In this document: piece after piece, positions 52,441-61,584 of the stretch
Layout: the number at the start of each line of letters is the position of its first letter
Position numbering within the stretch: the stretch's first letter is position 1
Assembly (NCBI RefSeq): GCF_030848475.1
Contig: NZ_JAVDDS010000006.1
Location: 1 to 64,000, forward strand
Source of the DNA: Herbivorax alkaliphila
GTDB taxonomy: Bacteria; Bacillota; Clostridia; Acetivibrionales; Acetivibrionaceae
DNA length: 64,000 nt
Direction of reading: 5' to 3'
Program-made: the position numbers and the translations under genes
Notes under the pieces: model-generated
The model's input: the letters and a program-made list of their open reading frames with translations, nothing else
Databases searched by the model: none
Told to the model about the DNA's origin: nothing

Positions 52441-53682
52441 TTACTTCTTAGCCAAAACCTTCTTTAACTTTGAAAACCTTGGCAATCCATCTTCTAGTGG
52501 AGGTGTTGACTCTCCCTGAATCAATGGAAGGGCATATTTTACAAAGTCTTCTGTAAGACCATTTCCTTCTTTGTTTATCCACTCTCTTGGAACTGTTTTT
52601 TCTGTATTTGCAACATCATCTAATTTAATAAGCTTGGTGTTACATTTGTATTCACTGCCTTCTTCTCTTTCAAAGGCAACCATATAGTCAGTTTTTCCTT
52701 CAACAGCATTCTTAACAGCTTCTTGACCTGCCATATATGATTCATTTACATCTGTTAAAGACCCTAAATGAGCGGCACATCTTTGAAGAAGACTAAATTC
52801 AATTCCACGAACCTTTGTGTTCATCTTTTCTTTAGCAGCATTAGCTAATATTGAAGCTGCTCCGCCTAATTGTGCATGTCCAAAAGAATCCTTTGAAAGG
52901 TTAGCGCCCATTTCAGCAATGTATCTTCCCTGTTCATCTTTACATCCTTCTGAAACAGCTACGATAACTTTACCATTTTTCTCATAAACTTTATTTGTTT
53001 CTTCAAGAAATTTTTCCATGCTAAATGGAATCTCGGGAAGATAAATTAAATCAGGTCCAAGTCCTTTATGAGCTGCTAAAGCAGAAGCAGCTGTCAGCCA
53101 TCCAGCATTTCTTCCCATAATTTCGAAAATTGTTACCATACCAGTATCATAAACTCGTGCATCAAGATATACTTCCATTATTGATGTTGCAACATATTTT
53201 GCAGCACTTCCATAACCAGGACAGTGATCTGTTCCCCATAAATCGTTATCAATTGTCTTTGGAACACCCATTACGTTACATTCGTAACCAACCTTTTGCA
53301 TATATTTGCTTATTTTATTACAGGTATCCATTGAGTCATTTCCACCGTTGTAAAAAAAGTATCTGATATTATACTTTTTAAAAACTTCTAAAAGCCTTTT
53401 GTAATCAGTTTCATCATCTTCGGCACTTTTCAACTTATATCTTACAGAACCAAGTGCAGAAGATGGAGTTATTTTTAAAAGATCCAGCTCATATTTATCT
53501 TCCTTACTCATGTCGTAAAAATTTTCTTCTAAAATACCTTTAATTCCATGAGCAGCACCGTATACTTCAGTTATACAGTCTTGTTTTAAAGCTTCCTGTA
53601 TAACACCTGCTGCACTAGAATTTATAACCGATGTAGGACCACCTGATTGGCCAAATATACATGCACCTGTTAATTTGCTCAT
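52441..53682 (-). CDS. pfp: PPi-type 6-phosphofructokinase
   Basis: A 413-residue phosphofructokinase phosphorylating fructose 6-phosphate, probably with pyrophosphate. The N-terminal loop is FGQSGGPTSVINSS. In the phosphoryl-donor site GGNDS replaces the ATP-type GGDGS (Asp at the residue that blocks ATP), and VPKTIDND has the PPi-type Lys where ATP enzymes have Gly. IMGRNAGWLTAAS binds substrate. ATG 53682 follows AGGAGG; the longer reading from 53781 is spurious. It is divergent from the aldolase gene, a glycolytic pair also seen in cellulolytic clostridia. Confidence 0.9.
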   Translation of the reverse strand: MSKLTGACIFGQSGGPTSVINSSAAGVIQEALKQDCITEVYGAAHGIKGILEENFYDMSKEDKYELDLLKITPSSALGSVRYKLKSAEDDETDYKRLLEVFKKYNIRYFFYNGGNDSMDTCNKISKYMQKVGYECNVMGVPKTIDNDLWGTDHCPGYGSAAKYVATSIMEVYLDARVYDTGMVTIFEIMGRNAGWLTAASALAAHKGLGPDLIYLPEIPFSMEKFLEETNKVYEKNGKVIVAVSEGCKDEQGRYIAEMGANLSKDSFGHAQLGGAASILANAAKEKMNTKVRGIEFSLLQRCAAHLGSLTDVNESYMAGQEAVKNAVEGKTDYMVAFEREEGSEYKCNTKLIKLDDVANTEKTVPREWINKEGNGLTEDFVKYALPLIQGESTPPLEDGLPRFSKLKKVLAKK

Positions 53683-53842
53683 ACTAATACCTCCTAAAAA
53701 TTTAATAATATATGTAACATTTGTATTTTTACAAGTGTTTATATTACTGAGTTTAAACACAACCACATAAAAATATAACATAATAATGTATAAATTGCAA
53801 TTGAGGTTGATAAAAATTTATCAATTTATTTTTAATTCTAGC

Positions 53843-53870
53843 TTGATTTTCATTTTGAATCTGATAAAAT
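53843..53870 (+). promoter_or_regulatory. Possible promoter of the aldolase gene
   Basis: TTGATT (53843-53848), 16 bases, TAAAAT (53865-53870) in the 349-base divergent region. No other structure is evident in that region. Confidence 0.4.
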
Positions 53871-54031
53871 AAAAATGATAAAAACTTAACAATAAGCGTT
53901 TAATATCTGTATGTTAAAAAAGTGCATAGATGATTTTAAAGAACACTTATTGAAAGCAATTGGACGCTGTTATATTAATGTAAACATTTATTCTGCGTTC
54001 AATTAATTTTACTATATAAGGAGTGGGAAAT

Positions 54032-54961
54032 ATGGGTTTGGTTACAAGCAAAGAAATGTTTAAGAAGGCATATGAAGGTGGATATGCTATAGGAGCCTTT
54101 AATGTTAACAACATGGAGATAGTACAGGGAATTACAGAGGCTGCCAAAGAAGTTAAAGCGCCTTTAGTTCTTCAAGTTTCAGCAGGAGCAAGAAAGTATG
54201 CAAATCATACATACTTGATGAAGCTTATAGAAGCTGCAATTGAGGAGACTGGTCTTCCAATATGTGTTCATCTTGACCATGGTGACAGTTTTGAACTATG
54301 TAAGTCCTGTATTGATGGAGGTTTTACATCTGTTATGATTGATGGTTCTCATCATTCTTTTGAAGATAACATCAAAGTGACAAAGCAGGTTGTTGATTAT
54401 GCTCATGATAAGGGAGTAACAGTTGAAGGTGAATTAGGAAGACTTGCGGGTATAGAAGATGCTGTAAATGTGTCAGCAGAAGATGCAGCATTTACAGATC
54501 CTGATGAAGTTCAAGAATTTGTTGAAAGAACAGGAGTTGACTCATTAGCTATTGCTATAGGTACAAGTCATGGTGCCTTTAAATTTAAGGGTGAACCAAA
54601 GTTAAGATTTGATATTTTAGAAGAAGTACAAAAAAGACTACCAGGTTTCCCTATAGTTTTACACGGTGCATCATCAGTAATTCCTGAATATGTTGAGATG
54701 ATTAACAAAAATGGAGGGAAAATTCCTGGTGCCCAAGGTGTTCCTGAAGATATGCTTAGAAAGGCAGCTTCAATGTCAGTTTGTAAAATAAATATAGACT
54801 CAGATTTAAGGCTGGCTATGACAGGTACTATAAGAAAGTGCTTTTCTGAAGACCCAGCTCAGTTTGATCCAAGAAAGTATTTAGGTCCAGCAAGAGCATC
54901 AATAAAAGATTTAGTAAAACATAAAATAATCAACGTATTGGGCTGTGATGGGAAAGCTTAA
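54032..54961 (+). CDS. fba: Class II fructose-bisphosphate aldolase
   Basis: A 309-residue zinc-dependent aldolase cleaving fructose 1,6-bisphosphate. VHLDHGDSFELC has the catalytic Asp and a zinc His, VEGELGRLAG supplies the conserved Glu region, GTSHGAFKFKG a zinc His and phosphate loop, and LHGASSVIPE the last zinc His. ATG 54032 follows AAGGAGTG; a GTG nine bases upstream is unlikely. Working with the neighbouring PPi-PFK, it is part of glycolysis. Confidence 0.95.
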   Translation: MGLVTSKEMFKKAYEGGYAIGAFNVNNMEIVQGITEAAKEVKAPLVLQVSAGARKYANHTYLMKLIEAAIEETGLPICVHLDHGDSFELCKSCIDGGFTSVMIDGSHHSFEDNIKVTKQVVDYAHDKGVTVEGELGRLAGIEDAVNVSAEDAAFTDPDEVQEFVERTGVDSLAIAIGTSHGAFKFKGEPKLRFDILEEVQKRLPGFPIVLHGASSVIPEYVEMINKNGGKIPGAQGVPEDMLRKAASMSVCKINIDSDLRLAMTGTIRKCFSEDPAQFDPRKYLGPARASIKDLVKHKIINVLGCDGKA

Positions 54962-54977
54962 AAATTAAATATTTTTA

Positions 54978-55093
54978 CCTTATTCTAAGACTCCAACCTC
55001 TAGAAGGTGGAGTCTTTCTTAATGCCTAAGAAAGTGCATTGCTTTCTGGCATCAAAAAAGTCTACCGATAATATATACACCCCCCGAGTTCAT
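54978..55093 (+). mobile_element. Second solitary IS200/IS605-like end
   Basis: CTTATTCTAAGACTCCA recurs from 23853. Hairpins GACTCC..ACCT/AGGTGGAGTC and TGCC..GAAAG/CTTTC.GGCA follow, and the segment ends CCCCGAGTTCATA, like the CGAGTTCAT of the first copy. It also works as a terminator for fba (TTTCTT after the first hairpin). Confidence 0.45.
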
Positions 55094-55170
55094 ATAGCAT
55101 TGAAAAAATGAAGTATCAAGGTTATAATTATGGTATTATAAAAAACCAATTGAGCTGGGGGTAGTTTTAA

Positions 55171-56520
55171 ATGGGCAGAAGAAAAACAATATTTTTAGCA
55201 TTAACTCTTGTGGTGGTTGTATTTGCATCTACAGGAGCATATTTTTTCCTGTCAGGTGAAAAAGAGGACATTGAAGAAGGCTCAAAGCCATTTGGACATG
55301 AAGTTCTTAAGATAGATGGGAATTTTGTAAGTTCGGAAACTTTTATATCAGAAAGAAATGCTTTTTTTGAAAGACATAAAAGAAACCCTGAGATGCTACA
55401 AAAAGGTGATGAAGAGCGAAACGATATGCTTCTTGATCAGATAATTGAAAACATTATACTTGACGATTATGCATTTGAGAAATCAGGAATAGAAGTTGCA
55501 GATGAGGAAGTTGATGAGTATATATCAAGATTTATAGATGAGAGATATTCAAAACCTATGGAAAGAACACAGTTTATGACAGCACAAGGTTATAAAGATG
55601 AAGAAGAAATGCGAGAAGGAATACATGAATATATTTTAAAGCACAAATTATTTCATAATGCAGCTATTGATTATGGTATATCTGTAGATAAAGAAGAAAT
55701 TGAAAAAAAATACAAAGACCATAAAATGCAAAACAAAAAAATTGATTACAGGCATATATTTATTTCTCTAAATGATAGAACAAAAGAAGATGCATTGACA
55801 AAAGCTGAGGATATTTATGAACGTCTTTTAGAAGGTGAAGATTTTGAAGAGATGGCCAAAGAGCACTCTGAAAATGAAGAGACATCAGAGGACGGAGGGT
55901 TGGTTACTGATGCAATTTTTGCAAGAGTTCATCCAGAGCTGAACAAACATGTATTTAGTGCACAAGTTGACCAGCTGTTAGAGCCAGTAAAGATCTCAAA
56001 TGGATATGAAATTGTTTATGTTAAAAGTGCTGTAGAGTATTTTAGAACGATAGAAGAGTATGAAGAGATGCTTGTTGTAAATGAGTTCCTCAACTCTGAT
56101 GAATATAATAAATGGATAGAAGAATTAAAGAAAAATTATGAGATTGAGATTTTAGATCCAGAAATGAAAGCTTACAGGCTTTACAGGGATGAAAATTATA
56201 ATGAGGCTGCAAGTATGTACGAAGAACTGTACAAAGATGAATCTAAAAGTTATTATATTGTACGGGCAATGGACTCATATACATTAGCTGAGAATTGGAC
56301 AGATTTGGTACGTTTGAGTGAAAAGGCAATAGAGGATGAACCTGACAATATTATGAATTATTTAAATGGTGCAGTAGGATATTTTAGAGTAGGTGATAAA
56401 GAAAAAGCATTAGAGCTTTTACAAAAATCAGAAGAAATGTCTGGAGACAATTTATATTGGCAGGATATGATTAATAATACTTATAATAGACTGGGGCTTA
56501 CAGAATATATGAAAAAATAA
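55171..56520 (+). CDS. Membrane-anchored parvulin-type foldase (PrsA/SurA-like) with TPR region
   Basis: A 449-residue protein. A signal anchor (TIFLALTLVVVVFASTGAYF) is followed by a SurA-like N domain, then a parvulin domain at about 190-290 (RHIFISLNDRTKEDALTKAE; DFEEMAKEHSENEETSEDGG). About 100 residues of TPR-like helices (NEAASMYEELYKDES; EKALELLQKSEEM) complete it. It would help fold exported proteins on the outer face of the membrane. The PrsA lipobox is absent, so it is anchored by the helix. Confidence 0.85.
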   Translation: MGRRKTIFLALTLVVVVFASTGAYFFLSGEKEDIEEGSKPFGHEVLKIDGNFVSSETFISERNAFFERHKRNPEMLQKGDEERNDMLLDQIIENIILDDYAFEKSGIEVADEEVDEYISRFIDERYSKPMERTQFMTAQGYKDEEEMREGIHEYILKHKLFHNAAIDYGISVDKEEIEKKYKDHKMQNKKIDYRHIFISLNDRTKEDALTKAEDIYERLLEGEDFEEMAKEHSENEETSEDGGLVTDAIFARVHPELNKHVFSAQVDQLLEPVKISNGYEIVYVKSAVEYFRTIEEYEEMLVVNEFLNSDEYNKWIEELKKNYEIEILDPEMKAYRLYRDENYNEAASMYEELYKDESKSYYIVRAMDSYTLAENWTDLVRLSEKAIEDEPDNIMNYLNGAVGYFRVGDKEKALELLQKSEEMSGDNLYWQDMINNTYNRLGLTEYMKK

Positions 56521-56541
56521 ATATGACCTTATAATATTATC

Positions 56542-56568
56542 GGTTTCCTTTAAGGAAACCTTTTTTTT
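56542..56568 (+). terminator. Terminator after the foldase gene
   Basis: GGTTTCCTT pairs perfectly with AAGGAAACC and is followed by eight T. Confidence 0.95.
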
Positions 56569-56620
56569 ATGAGTATAAAAAAAGTATATACGCAAATAAT
56601 AGCTTTTGAGGTGTTTTAGT

Positions 56621-57613
56621 ATGAATAAAAAAATAGGAATACCAAGGGCATTATTTTATTACCAATACTACCCTTTGTGGAAAGTTTTTTTTGAAGAACT
56701 TGGAGCAGAGGTGATAGTATCTGATTATACAACAAAAAAAATTGTGGATGATGGTGTGAGCTTAAGTGTAGATGAAGCATGTCTTCCTGTAAAATTGTTT
56801 TATGGTCATGTTTTAAATATTAAAGACAAAGTTGATTATTTGTTTATACCAAGAATGACAAGTATATCTAAAAATGAATATATATGTCCCAAATTTGGTG
56901 GATTACCTGACATGATTCGAAACACAATGAATAATCTTCCAGAAATAATAGACGTAGAAATAAATTTAAGGAAGTCTAATGGGAATGTTTTGAAAGCTAT
57001 TATAGAAATAGGAAAATTTTTCACACAAGATGTAAAGAGTATAAAGTATGCATATGAAAAAGCCTTAGAAAACTACAATCAATTCAAAAAAAGGGTAAGA
57101 CAGGGGATAGTACCTACTGATATTTTAGAAAAAAAATTTAATGTAATAAAAAATAATAGTGAATATAAACTTAACATTGCATTAATAGGGCATGTATATA
57201 ATATATATGATAAATACAGCAGCATGAACCTTATAGAAAAGCTTAAAAATGATGATATAAATATAATAACTATTGATATGATTGACAGTGAAATTATTAA
57301 TGAGAATGTAAAGGCTCTTAAAAAGCAGATGTTTTGGAACTACGGAAGGAAAGCCATTGGAACAGCACTGCATTTAATAGAAAGAGATGATATTGATGGA
57401 GTAATATATTTGATGGCTTTTGGTTGTGGTATAGATTCATTTGTATGTGACATGGTAGAGAGAAGAATTAGAAAGAATTCTGAAATTCCGTTTATAGTGC
57501 TCAATATTGACGAACATTCAGGAGAAGCTGGTATGAATACAAGGTTAGAAGCATTTACTGATATGATAAGATGGAGGTATAAAAATGAAGATAACGTTTC
57601 CGCATATGGGTAA
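56621..57613 (+). CDS. DUF2229-type dehydratase-activase-associated protein, first
   Basis: A 330-residue COG3580/COG3581-like protein (IGIPRALFYYQYYPLWKVFF; DEACLPVKLFYGHVLN; FIPRMTSISKNEYICPKFGG; later FGCGIDSFVCDMVERR and NIDEHSGEAGMNTRLEAF). Cysteines in DEACLP, EYICP and FGCG suggest a metal or Fe-S site. Homologues occur as separate genes or fused to BadF-type ATPases, function unknown. ATG 56621 follows GAGGTG. It overlaps the next gene by 29 bases. Confidence 0.8.
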   Translation: MNKKIGIPRALFYYQYYPLWKVFFEELGAEVIVSDYTTKKIVDDGVSLSVDEACLPVKLFYGHVLNIKDKVDYLFIPRMTSISKNEYICPKFGGLPDMIRNTMNNLPEIIDVEINLRKSNGNVLKAIIEIGKFFTQDVKSIKYAYEKALENYNQFKKRVRQGIVPTDILEKKFNVIKNNSEYKLNIALIGHVYNIYDKYSSMNLIEKLKNDDINIITIDMIDSEIINENVKALKKQMFWNYGRKAIGTALHLIERDDIDGVIYLMAFGCGIDSFVCDMVERRIRKNSEIPFIVLNIDEHSGEAGMNTRLEAFTDMIRWRYKNEDNVSAYG

Positions 57614-58700
57614 TACATATATTACCGCAAAAGCTCTTTTAGATGACTTTGGAGTTGATTATGAAATACCTCCTTTTAACAATAAAAAAGCGTTGGAAAC
57701 AGGTACAAAATATGCACCTGAAATGGCATGCCTGCCATTAAAAATGAATCTAGGTAATTATATAGAGGCCAGCAAAAAGGGAGCAGATACAATATTGATT
57801 ATGGGGGGATGCGGGCCTTGTAGATTTGGTTATTATTGTGAAATGAGTAGAGAAATCTTACAGGACAATGGTTATAATATGGATATATTGACTTTAGAAT
57901 TACCAAATGGAAATATAAAAGGGTTTATAAAAAGAATAAAAAAGCTTACAGGTGGATTAAATATATTCAAAATTATAAAAGTTTTAAAAGACACCGTTTT
58001 TGTATCAAAAAAAGTAGATGAATTAGAGAGATTAACATTTAAATTTCGTCCTATAGAGGTTGAAAAAGGTTCTGTGGACAAAATATATAAAGAGTTTCAA
58101 AATAAAATTTTAAAATCAAATGGTTCTAAAGAAATTTTAAGATTAACAGAAGAAACAAAAAACAAAATTTTAAAATTAAAAATAGATAAAAAAGCCAAGC
58201 CTATAAAAATTGGAATAGTAGGTGAAATATATACCACAATAGATTCCTTTACTAGTTTTAATGTTGAAAAAATATTAGGTAATATGGGAATTGAAGTTGA
58301 CAGGTCAATAACAATAAGTGATTGGATTGTTGAGCATATATTAAAAGCAGTTTTGCCAATTAAAAAAGATGATTGTTATAAAACAGCTGCAAAGCCTTAT
58401 TTAGGTGCAATGATTGGCGGTCACGCTCAGGAAACAATAGGAAACACAGTAATATATGCTGAAAAAGGTTATGATGGAGTAATTCAAATTTATCCACTTA
58501 CATGTATGCCAGAAATAGTTTCAGAGAGTATACTTCCGTCTGTGGAAAGAGATTTAGATATTCCTGTATTAACTTTAATTATTGATGAGCTTACAGGGGA
58601 AGCTGGATATATGACCAGACTAGAGGCTTTTATAGACTTACTTGAAAAGAGAAGGGAGAGAGCAGAAATTGGAGATAAATTCATTTTATCTGGGAATTGA
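57585..58700 (+). CDS. DUF2229-type dehydratase-activase-associated protein, second
   Basis: A 371-residue paralogue of the preceding protein (ITFPHMGNTYITAKALLDDF; KYAPEMACLPLKMNLGNYIE; MGGCGPCRFGYYCEM; PLTCMPEIVSESILP; LIIDELTGEAGYMTRLEAF). Conserved Cys in MACLP, GGCGPCRFGYYC and LTCMPE could hold an Fe-S cluster. Both DUF2229 proteins end with the same ELTGEAG-like strand. It follows GATGGAGG and overlaps the activase gene by 32 bases. Confidence 0.8.
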   Translation: MKITFPHMGNTYITAKALLDDFGVDYEIPPFNNKKALETGTKYAPEMACLPLKMNLGNYIEASKKGADTILIMGGCGPCRFGYYCEMSREILQDNGYNMDILTLELPNGNIKGFIKRIKKLTGGLNIFKIIKVLKDTVFVSKKVDELERLTFKFRPIEVEKGSVDKIYKEFQNKILKSNGSKEILRLTEETKNKILKLKIDKKAKPIKIGIVGEIYTTIDSFTSFNVEKILGNMGIEVDRSITISDWIVEHILKAVLPIKKDDCYKTAAKPYLGAMIGGHAQETIGNTVIYAEKGYDGVIQIYPLTCMPEIVSESILPSVERDLDIPVLTLIIDELTGEAGYMTRLEAFIDLLEKRRERAEIGDKFILSGN

Positions 58701-59658
58701 TGTTGGATCAGTTAGTACAAATCTTGTAGTTGTAAATGAAAGTGATGAGGTAGTGGAGAATTTATATTTAAGGACAGGAGGTCAGCCAATTAATGCGTTA
58801 AGAAAGGGTATGGAATCATTAAAAGAAAAGTTTGGGAAAGATATAATAATAAAAGGAGTTGGAACAACTGGGAGTGGGCGACAGCTGGCAAATGTCATAA
58901 CAGGTGCAGATATCGTAAAAAATGAAATCACTACACATGCTGTTGCTGCTCAAAAGCTTGTGCCAGGTGTAAAGACAATTTTAGAAATAGGTGGACAGGA
59001 TTCAAAAATAATATTATTGAGAAATGGAATTGTATGTGATTTTGCAATGAATACAGTTTGTGCTGCTGGTACAGGGTCTTTTTTAGACAGGCAGGCAGCG
59101 AGACTTGAAATATCAATTGGCGAATTTGGCTCTTTGGCGTTAAAATCAAAATCTTCTGTTAGAATTGCCGGAAGATGTGCAGTATTTGCCGAATCGGATA
59201 TGATACACAAACAACAGACAGGTCATAGCGTGGAGGATATTGTAAACGGATTGTGTGAAGCACTGGTAAGAAACTATTTAAATAATCTTGCAAAAGGTAA
59301 GGAGATAGAAGCCCCAGTTGTATTTCAGGGAGGAGTTGCTGCAAATATTGGAATTGTATCTGCTTTTGAAAAAGCAATTGGTAAAAAGATTATAATACCT
59401 TCGTATTATGATGTTATGGGGGCATATGGAGCAGCACTAATAGCAAAAGATAAGATGAAGTCAGCAACTAAAAACACTAATTTTTATGGATTTGAAATGA
59501 TAAAAAATGAATACAAGGCCAAAAGCATAGAATGTAACGATTGTTCAAATCTTTGTGAGATAATTGAAATTTCTTCAAATGGTGAAGTTTTAGCTAGGTG
59601 GGGGGATCGATGTGGGAAATGGTCAAATATTAAAAAACAAAGTGAAGATGCTGGATAA
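58669..59658 (+). CDS. BadF/HgdC-type ATPase (2-hydroxyacyl-CoA dehydratase activase family)
   Basis: An ASKHA-fold ATPase of about 330 residues. YLGIDVGSVSTNLVV is phosphate-1, GGQDSKII phosphate-2, and NTVCAAGTGSFLDRQ with AGRCAVFAESDMI give the two cysteines that bridge a [4Fe-4S] cluster between monomers in activases. A short tail with CNDCSNLC may bind a second cluster. I place the start at TTG 58669, behind AGGGAGAG; a longer reading begins at 58642. No dehydratase subunits are nearby, so the target is unknown. Confidence 0.83.
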   Translation: MEINSFYLGIDVGSVSTNLVVVNESDEVVENLYLRTGGQPINALRKGMESLKEKFGKDIIIKGVGTTGSGRQLANVITGADIVKNEITTHAVAAQKLVPGVKTILEIGGQDSKIILLRNGIVCDFAMNTVCAAGTGSFLDRQAARLEISIGEFGSLALKSKSSVRIAGRCAVFAESDMIHKQQTGHSVEDIVNGLCEALVRNYLNNLAKGKEIEAPVVFQGGVAANIGIVSAFEKAIGKKIIIPSYYDVMGAYGAALIAKDKMKSATKNTNFYGFEMIKNEYKAKSIECNDCSNLCEIIEISSNGEVLARWGDRCGKWSNIKKQSEDAG

Positions 59659-59796
59659 AATTTGATAAAAACACTAAAAAGATAATATTCGAAATTCATT
59701 TACATTTTCGTTCATAAATTCATAATTAATTATGTATAATCTCAATGATGATGTGTTTTTGGCAGAAAACCTATATTATACGGCGTTTTAGACACC

Positions 59797-59825
59797 TTGA
59801 CATATTTAAAGATTACACGTATAAT
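59797..59825 (+). promoter_or_regulatory. Consensus promoter 1 of the sugar ABC operon
   Basis: TTGACA (59797-59802), 17 bases, TATAAT (59820-59825): a perfect match to the vegetative consensus. Confidence 0.8.
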
Positions 59826-59848
59826 TTAACTTATAATTTAATGGGTTA

Positions 59849-59877
59849 TTGACAAAGAACAAAAATAATAATAAAAT
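59849..59877 (+). promoter_or_regulatory. Promoter 2 of the sugar ABC operon
   Basis: TTGACA (59849-59854), 17 bases, TAAAAT (59872-59877), 52 bases after the first. Confidence 0.7.
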
Positions 59878-59894
59878 ACACTTAGTTTTAGTTA

Positions 59895-59934
59895 AGTTGC
59901 ACAAAAATAAAATGAGTTGTACAAAAATAAAGAG
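59895..59934 (+). repeat. Two 20-base direct repeats downstream of the promoters
   Basis: AGTTGCACAAAAATAAAATG and AGTTGTACAAAAATAAAGAG are adjacent. Together with the palindrome at 60024 they are candidate regulator sites for the sugar operon. Confidence 0.6.
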
Positions 59935-60023
59935 TATTGTGATTGAGTTTTAAAGAATACATATATAGTATGAAAATACATTTTGGAAAGTATGTATTTG
60001 TGAGAGGGTATATTAAGTATGCG

Positions 60024-60060
60024 TTAAACGTACACAATTCCGATTATGTAGTACGTTTAA
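60024..60060 (+). promoter_or_regulatory. Inverted repeat upstream of the sugar-binding protein gene
   Basis: TTAAACGTAC (60024-60033) and GTACGTTTAA (60051-60060) are exact complements with a 17-base spacer, 33 bases before the ATG. Two half-sites of a repressor (LacI/GntR type) or an RNA hairpin are both possible. Apart from the promoters and repeats listed, nothing else is seen in 59659-60092. Confidence 0.6.
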
Positions 60061-60092
60061 TATAAAAAAACATTAAACAAGGGGGAACCGAA

Positions 60093-61475
60093 ATGAACAA
60101 ACAGTATATTAAGAAAGGTGTAGCAGTTATACTTAGTGCAATTATGACAGCTTCGCTTTTAGTTGGTTGTGGTGGAGAGGACACTCCTCCAGAACCGGCT
60201 GATCCAACGCCAGTAGAGGACGAAAATGGTGATGTTGGTGATGATGTTGGTGATGATGACAAGGAGTTATCTGGAGAGCTTACATTTATGCACTTTAATC
60301 CAAATGAAGGTCCTGCACTAGCAGAAGCATTTGAGGCTAAACATCCAGGTGTGAGTGTGGAAGTTGAAATTGTAACTGACGAAGAGGATGCTTATCTTAA
60401 TGCAATTACACAAGACATTAGGTCAGGAGGAAATGTTCCAGATGTATTTGCAGCAGAGGTGGCTTTTGTTAAGAGACTTGTTAACCTTGAAGGTGGATAT
60501 GAGGATTTATCACAACCGCCTTACAATGCAGATCAGTTAGATGACAAGTTACTTCCTTATACGCTTGAGGTTGGAACATGTGATGATGGTAAAATAAGAG
60601 CATTGTCTCATCAGGGAACTCCAGGTGCTATTGGATACAAGAGAACTCTTGCACGTGAGCATCTTGGAACTGACGACCCAGATGAAATATCAGAGATGTT
60701 TTCAAGTAAAGAAAAAATACTTGAAACAGCAGAGACATTAGGTCAAGCAGGTGTAAATATTTTCCCAGCATGGGATGAACTAATGAGAATATACCTAGGT
60801 TCACGTGACCAGGGCTGGGTTGTAGACAATAAACTTGTAATTGACGATAAAGTACATGAAATGATTGACATTGCAAAAGAATTAAGAGATAGCGGATATG
60901 ACGGAGAAATGAGAGCTTGGTCTTCTCAATGGACAGCAGCTATTGAAGACGAAGAAAACTTTGCATGGGCAATTCCTACATGGGGATTGAGATGGATAAT
61001 TATTTCTTCAATGGAAGATGAATTAGACAATCCTATGGCTTCAGCAGGTGAATGGGGATTAGCACATGCTGCTACACCATTTTCATGGGGTGGAACATGG
61101 ATTGGTATGTCCCAAGACAGTGAGGACAAAGAACTTGCTTGGGAATTCATTAAGTTCCTAACTCTTGACGAAGAACAGGCTGAGGCACATGCAAGAGAAA
61201 GTGGAGACTTTACAAGTAATATAGCAGTAATAGAAAAGCTTGCTAATGATGATGAATTTGAACATGAGTTAATTGGTCAAAATCCATATGCTTTCTATGA
61301 GCCAATGATAGACGAGATCAGTGGTGATATTATAACTGAGTATGATGGTACTATTGAAGATGCTTTTACATCTGCAATGGATTCATTCTTAGAAGGTAGT
61401 CTTACAAGAGATGAAATGATTGACCAGTTTAAGAGAGACGTTAGAGAGGCTTTTCATGATTTAGAAGTTGACTAA
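60093..61475 (+). CDS. Sugar ABC transporter substrate-binding lipoprotein
   Basis: A 460-residue family 1 solute-binding protein. Lipobox in MTASLLVGCGGEDT; an acidic linker (ENGDVGDDVGDDDKE) spaces it from the membrane. The body has typical features: LTFMHFNPNEGPALAEAFEA, DVFAAEVAFVKRLVNL, WEFIKFLTLDEEQAEAHA. It delivers an oligosaccharide to the two permeases downstream. The glucan phosphorylase gene converging from the right suggests malto- or cellodextrins, but the ligand cannot be read. No ATPase gene is nearby; such operons often share an MsmX-like ATPase. Confidence 0.9.
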   Translation: MNKQYIKKGVAVILSAIMTASLLVGCGGEDTPPEPADPTPVEDENGDVGDDVGDDDKELSGELTFMHFNPNEGPALAEAFEAKHPGVSVEVEIVTDEEDAYLNAITQDIRSGGNVPDVFAAEVAFVKRLVNLEGGYEDLSQPPYNADQLDDKLLPYTLEVGTCDDGKIRALSHQGTPGAIGYKRTLAREHLGTDDPDEISEMFSSKEKILETAETLGQAGVNIFPAWDELMRIYLGSRDQGWVVDNKLVIDDKVHEMIDIAKELRDSGYDGEMRAWSSQWTAAIEDEENFAWAIPTWGLRWIIISSMEDELDNPMASAGEWGLAHAATPFSWGGTWIGMSQDSEDKELAWEFIKFLTLDEEQAEAHARESGDFTSNIAVIEKLANDDEFEHELIGQNPYAFYEPMIDEISGDIITEYDGTIEDAFTSAMDSFLEGSLTRDEMIDQFKRDVREAFHDLEVD

Positions 61476-61523
61476 TTTTCGGTTATTAATATGGAATTTG
61501 TTAAATAGTATTTTATTAGTACA

Positions 61524-61556
61524 TTGCCCTATTGCCCAATGTGGGTAGTAGGGCAA
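61524..61556 (+). other. Intercistronic hairpin between binding protein and permease genes
   Basis: TTGCCCTA pairs with TAGGGCAA, with further pairing inside (GCCCA/TGGG). No long T run, so it probably attenuates or stabilises the transcript, giving more binding protein than permease. Confidence 0.6.
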
Positions 61557-61584
61557 AGATTTTGAGTATAGGAGGGTGTATCCT

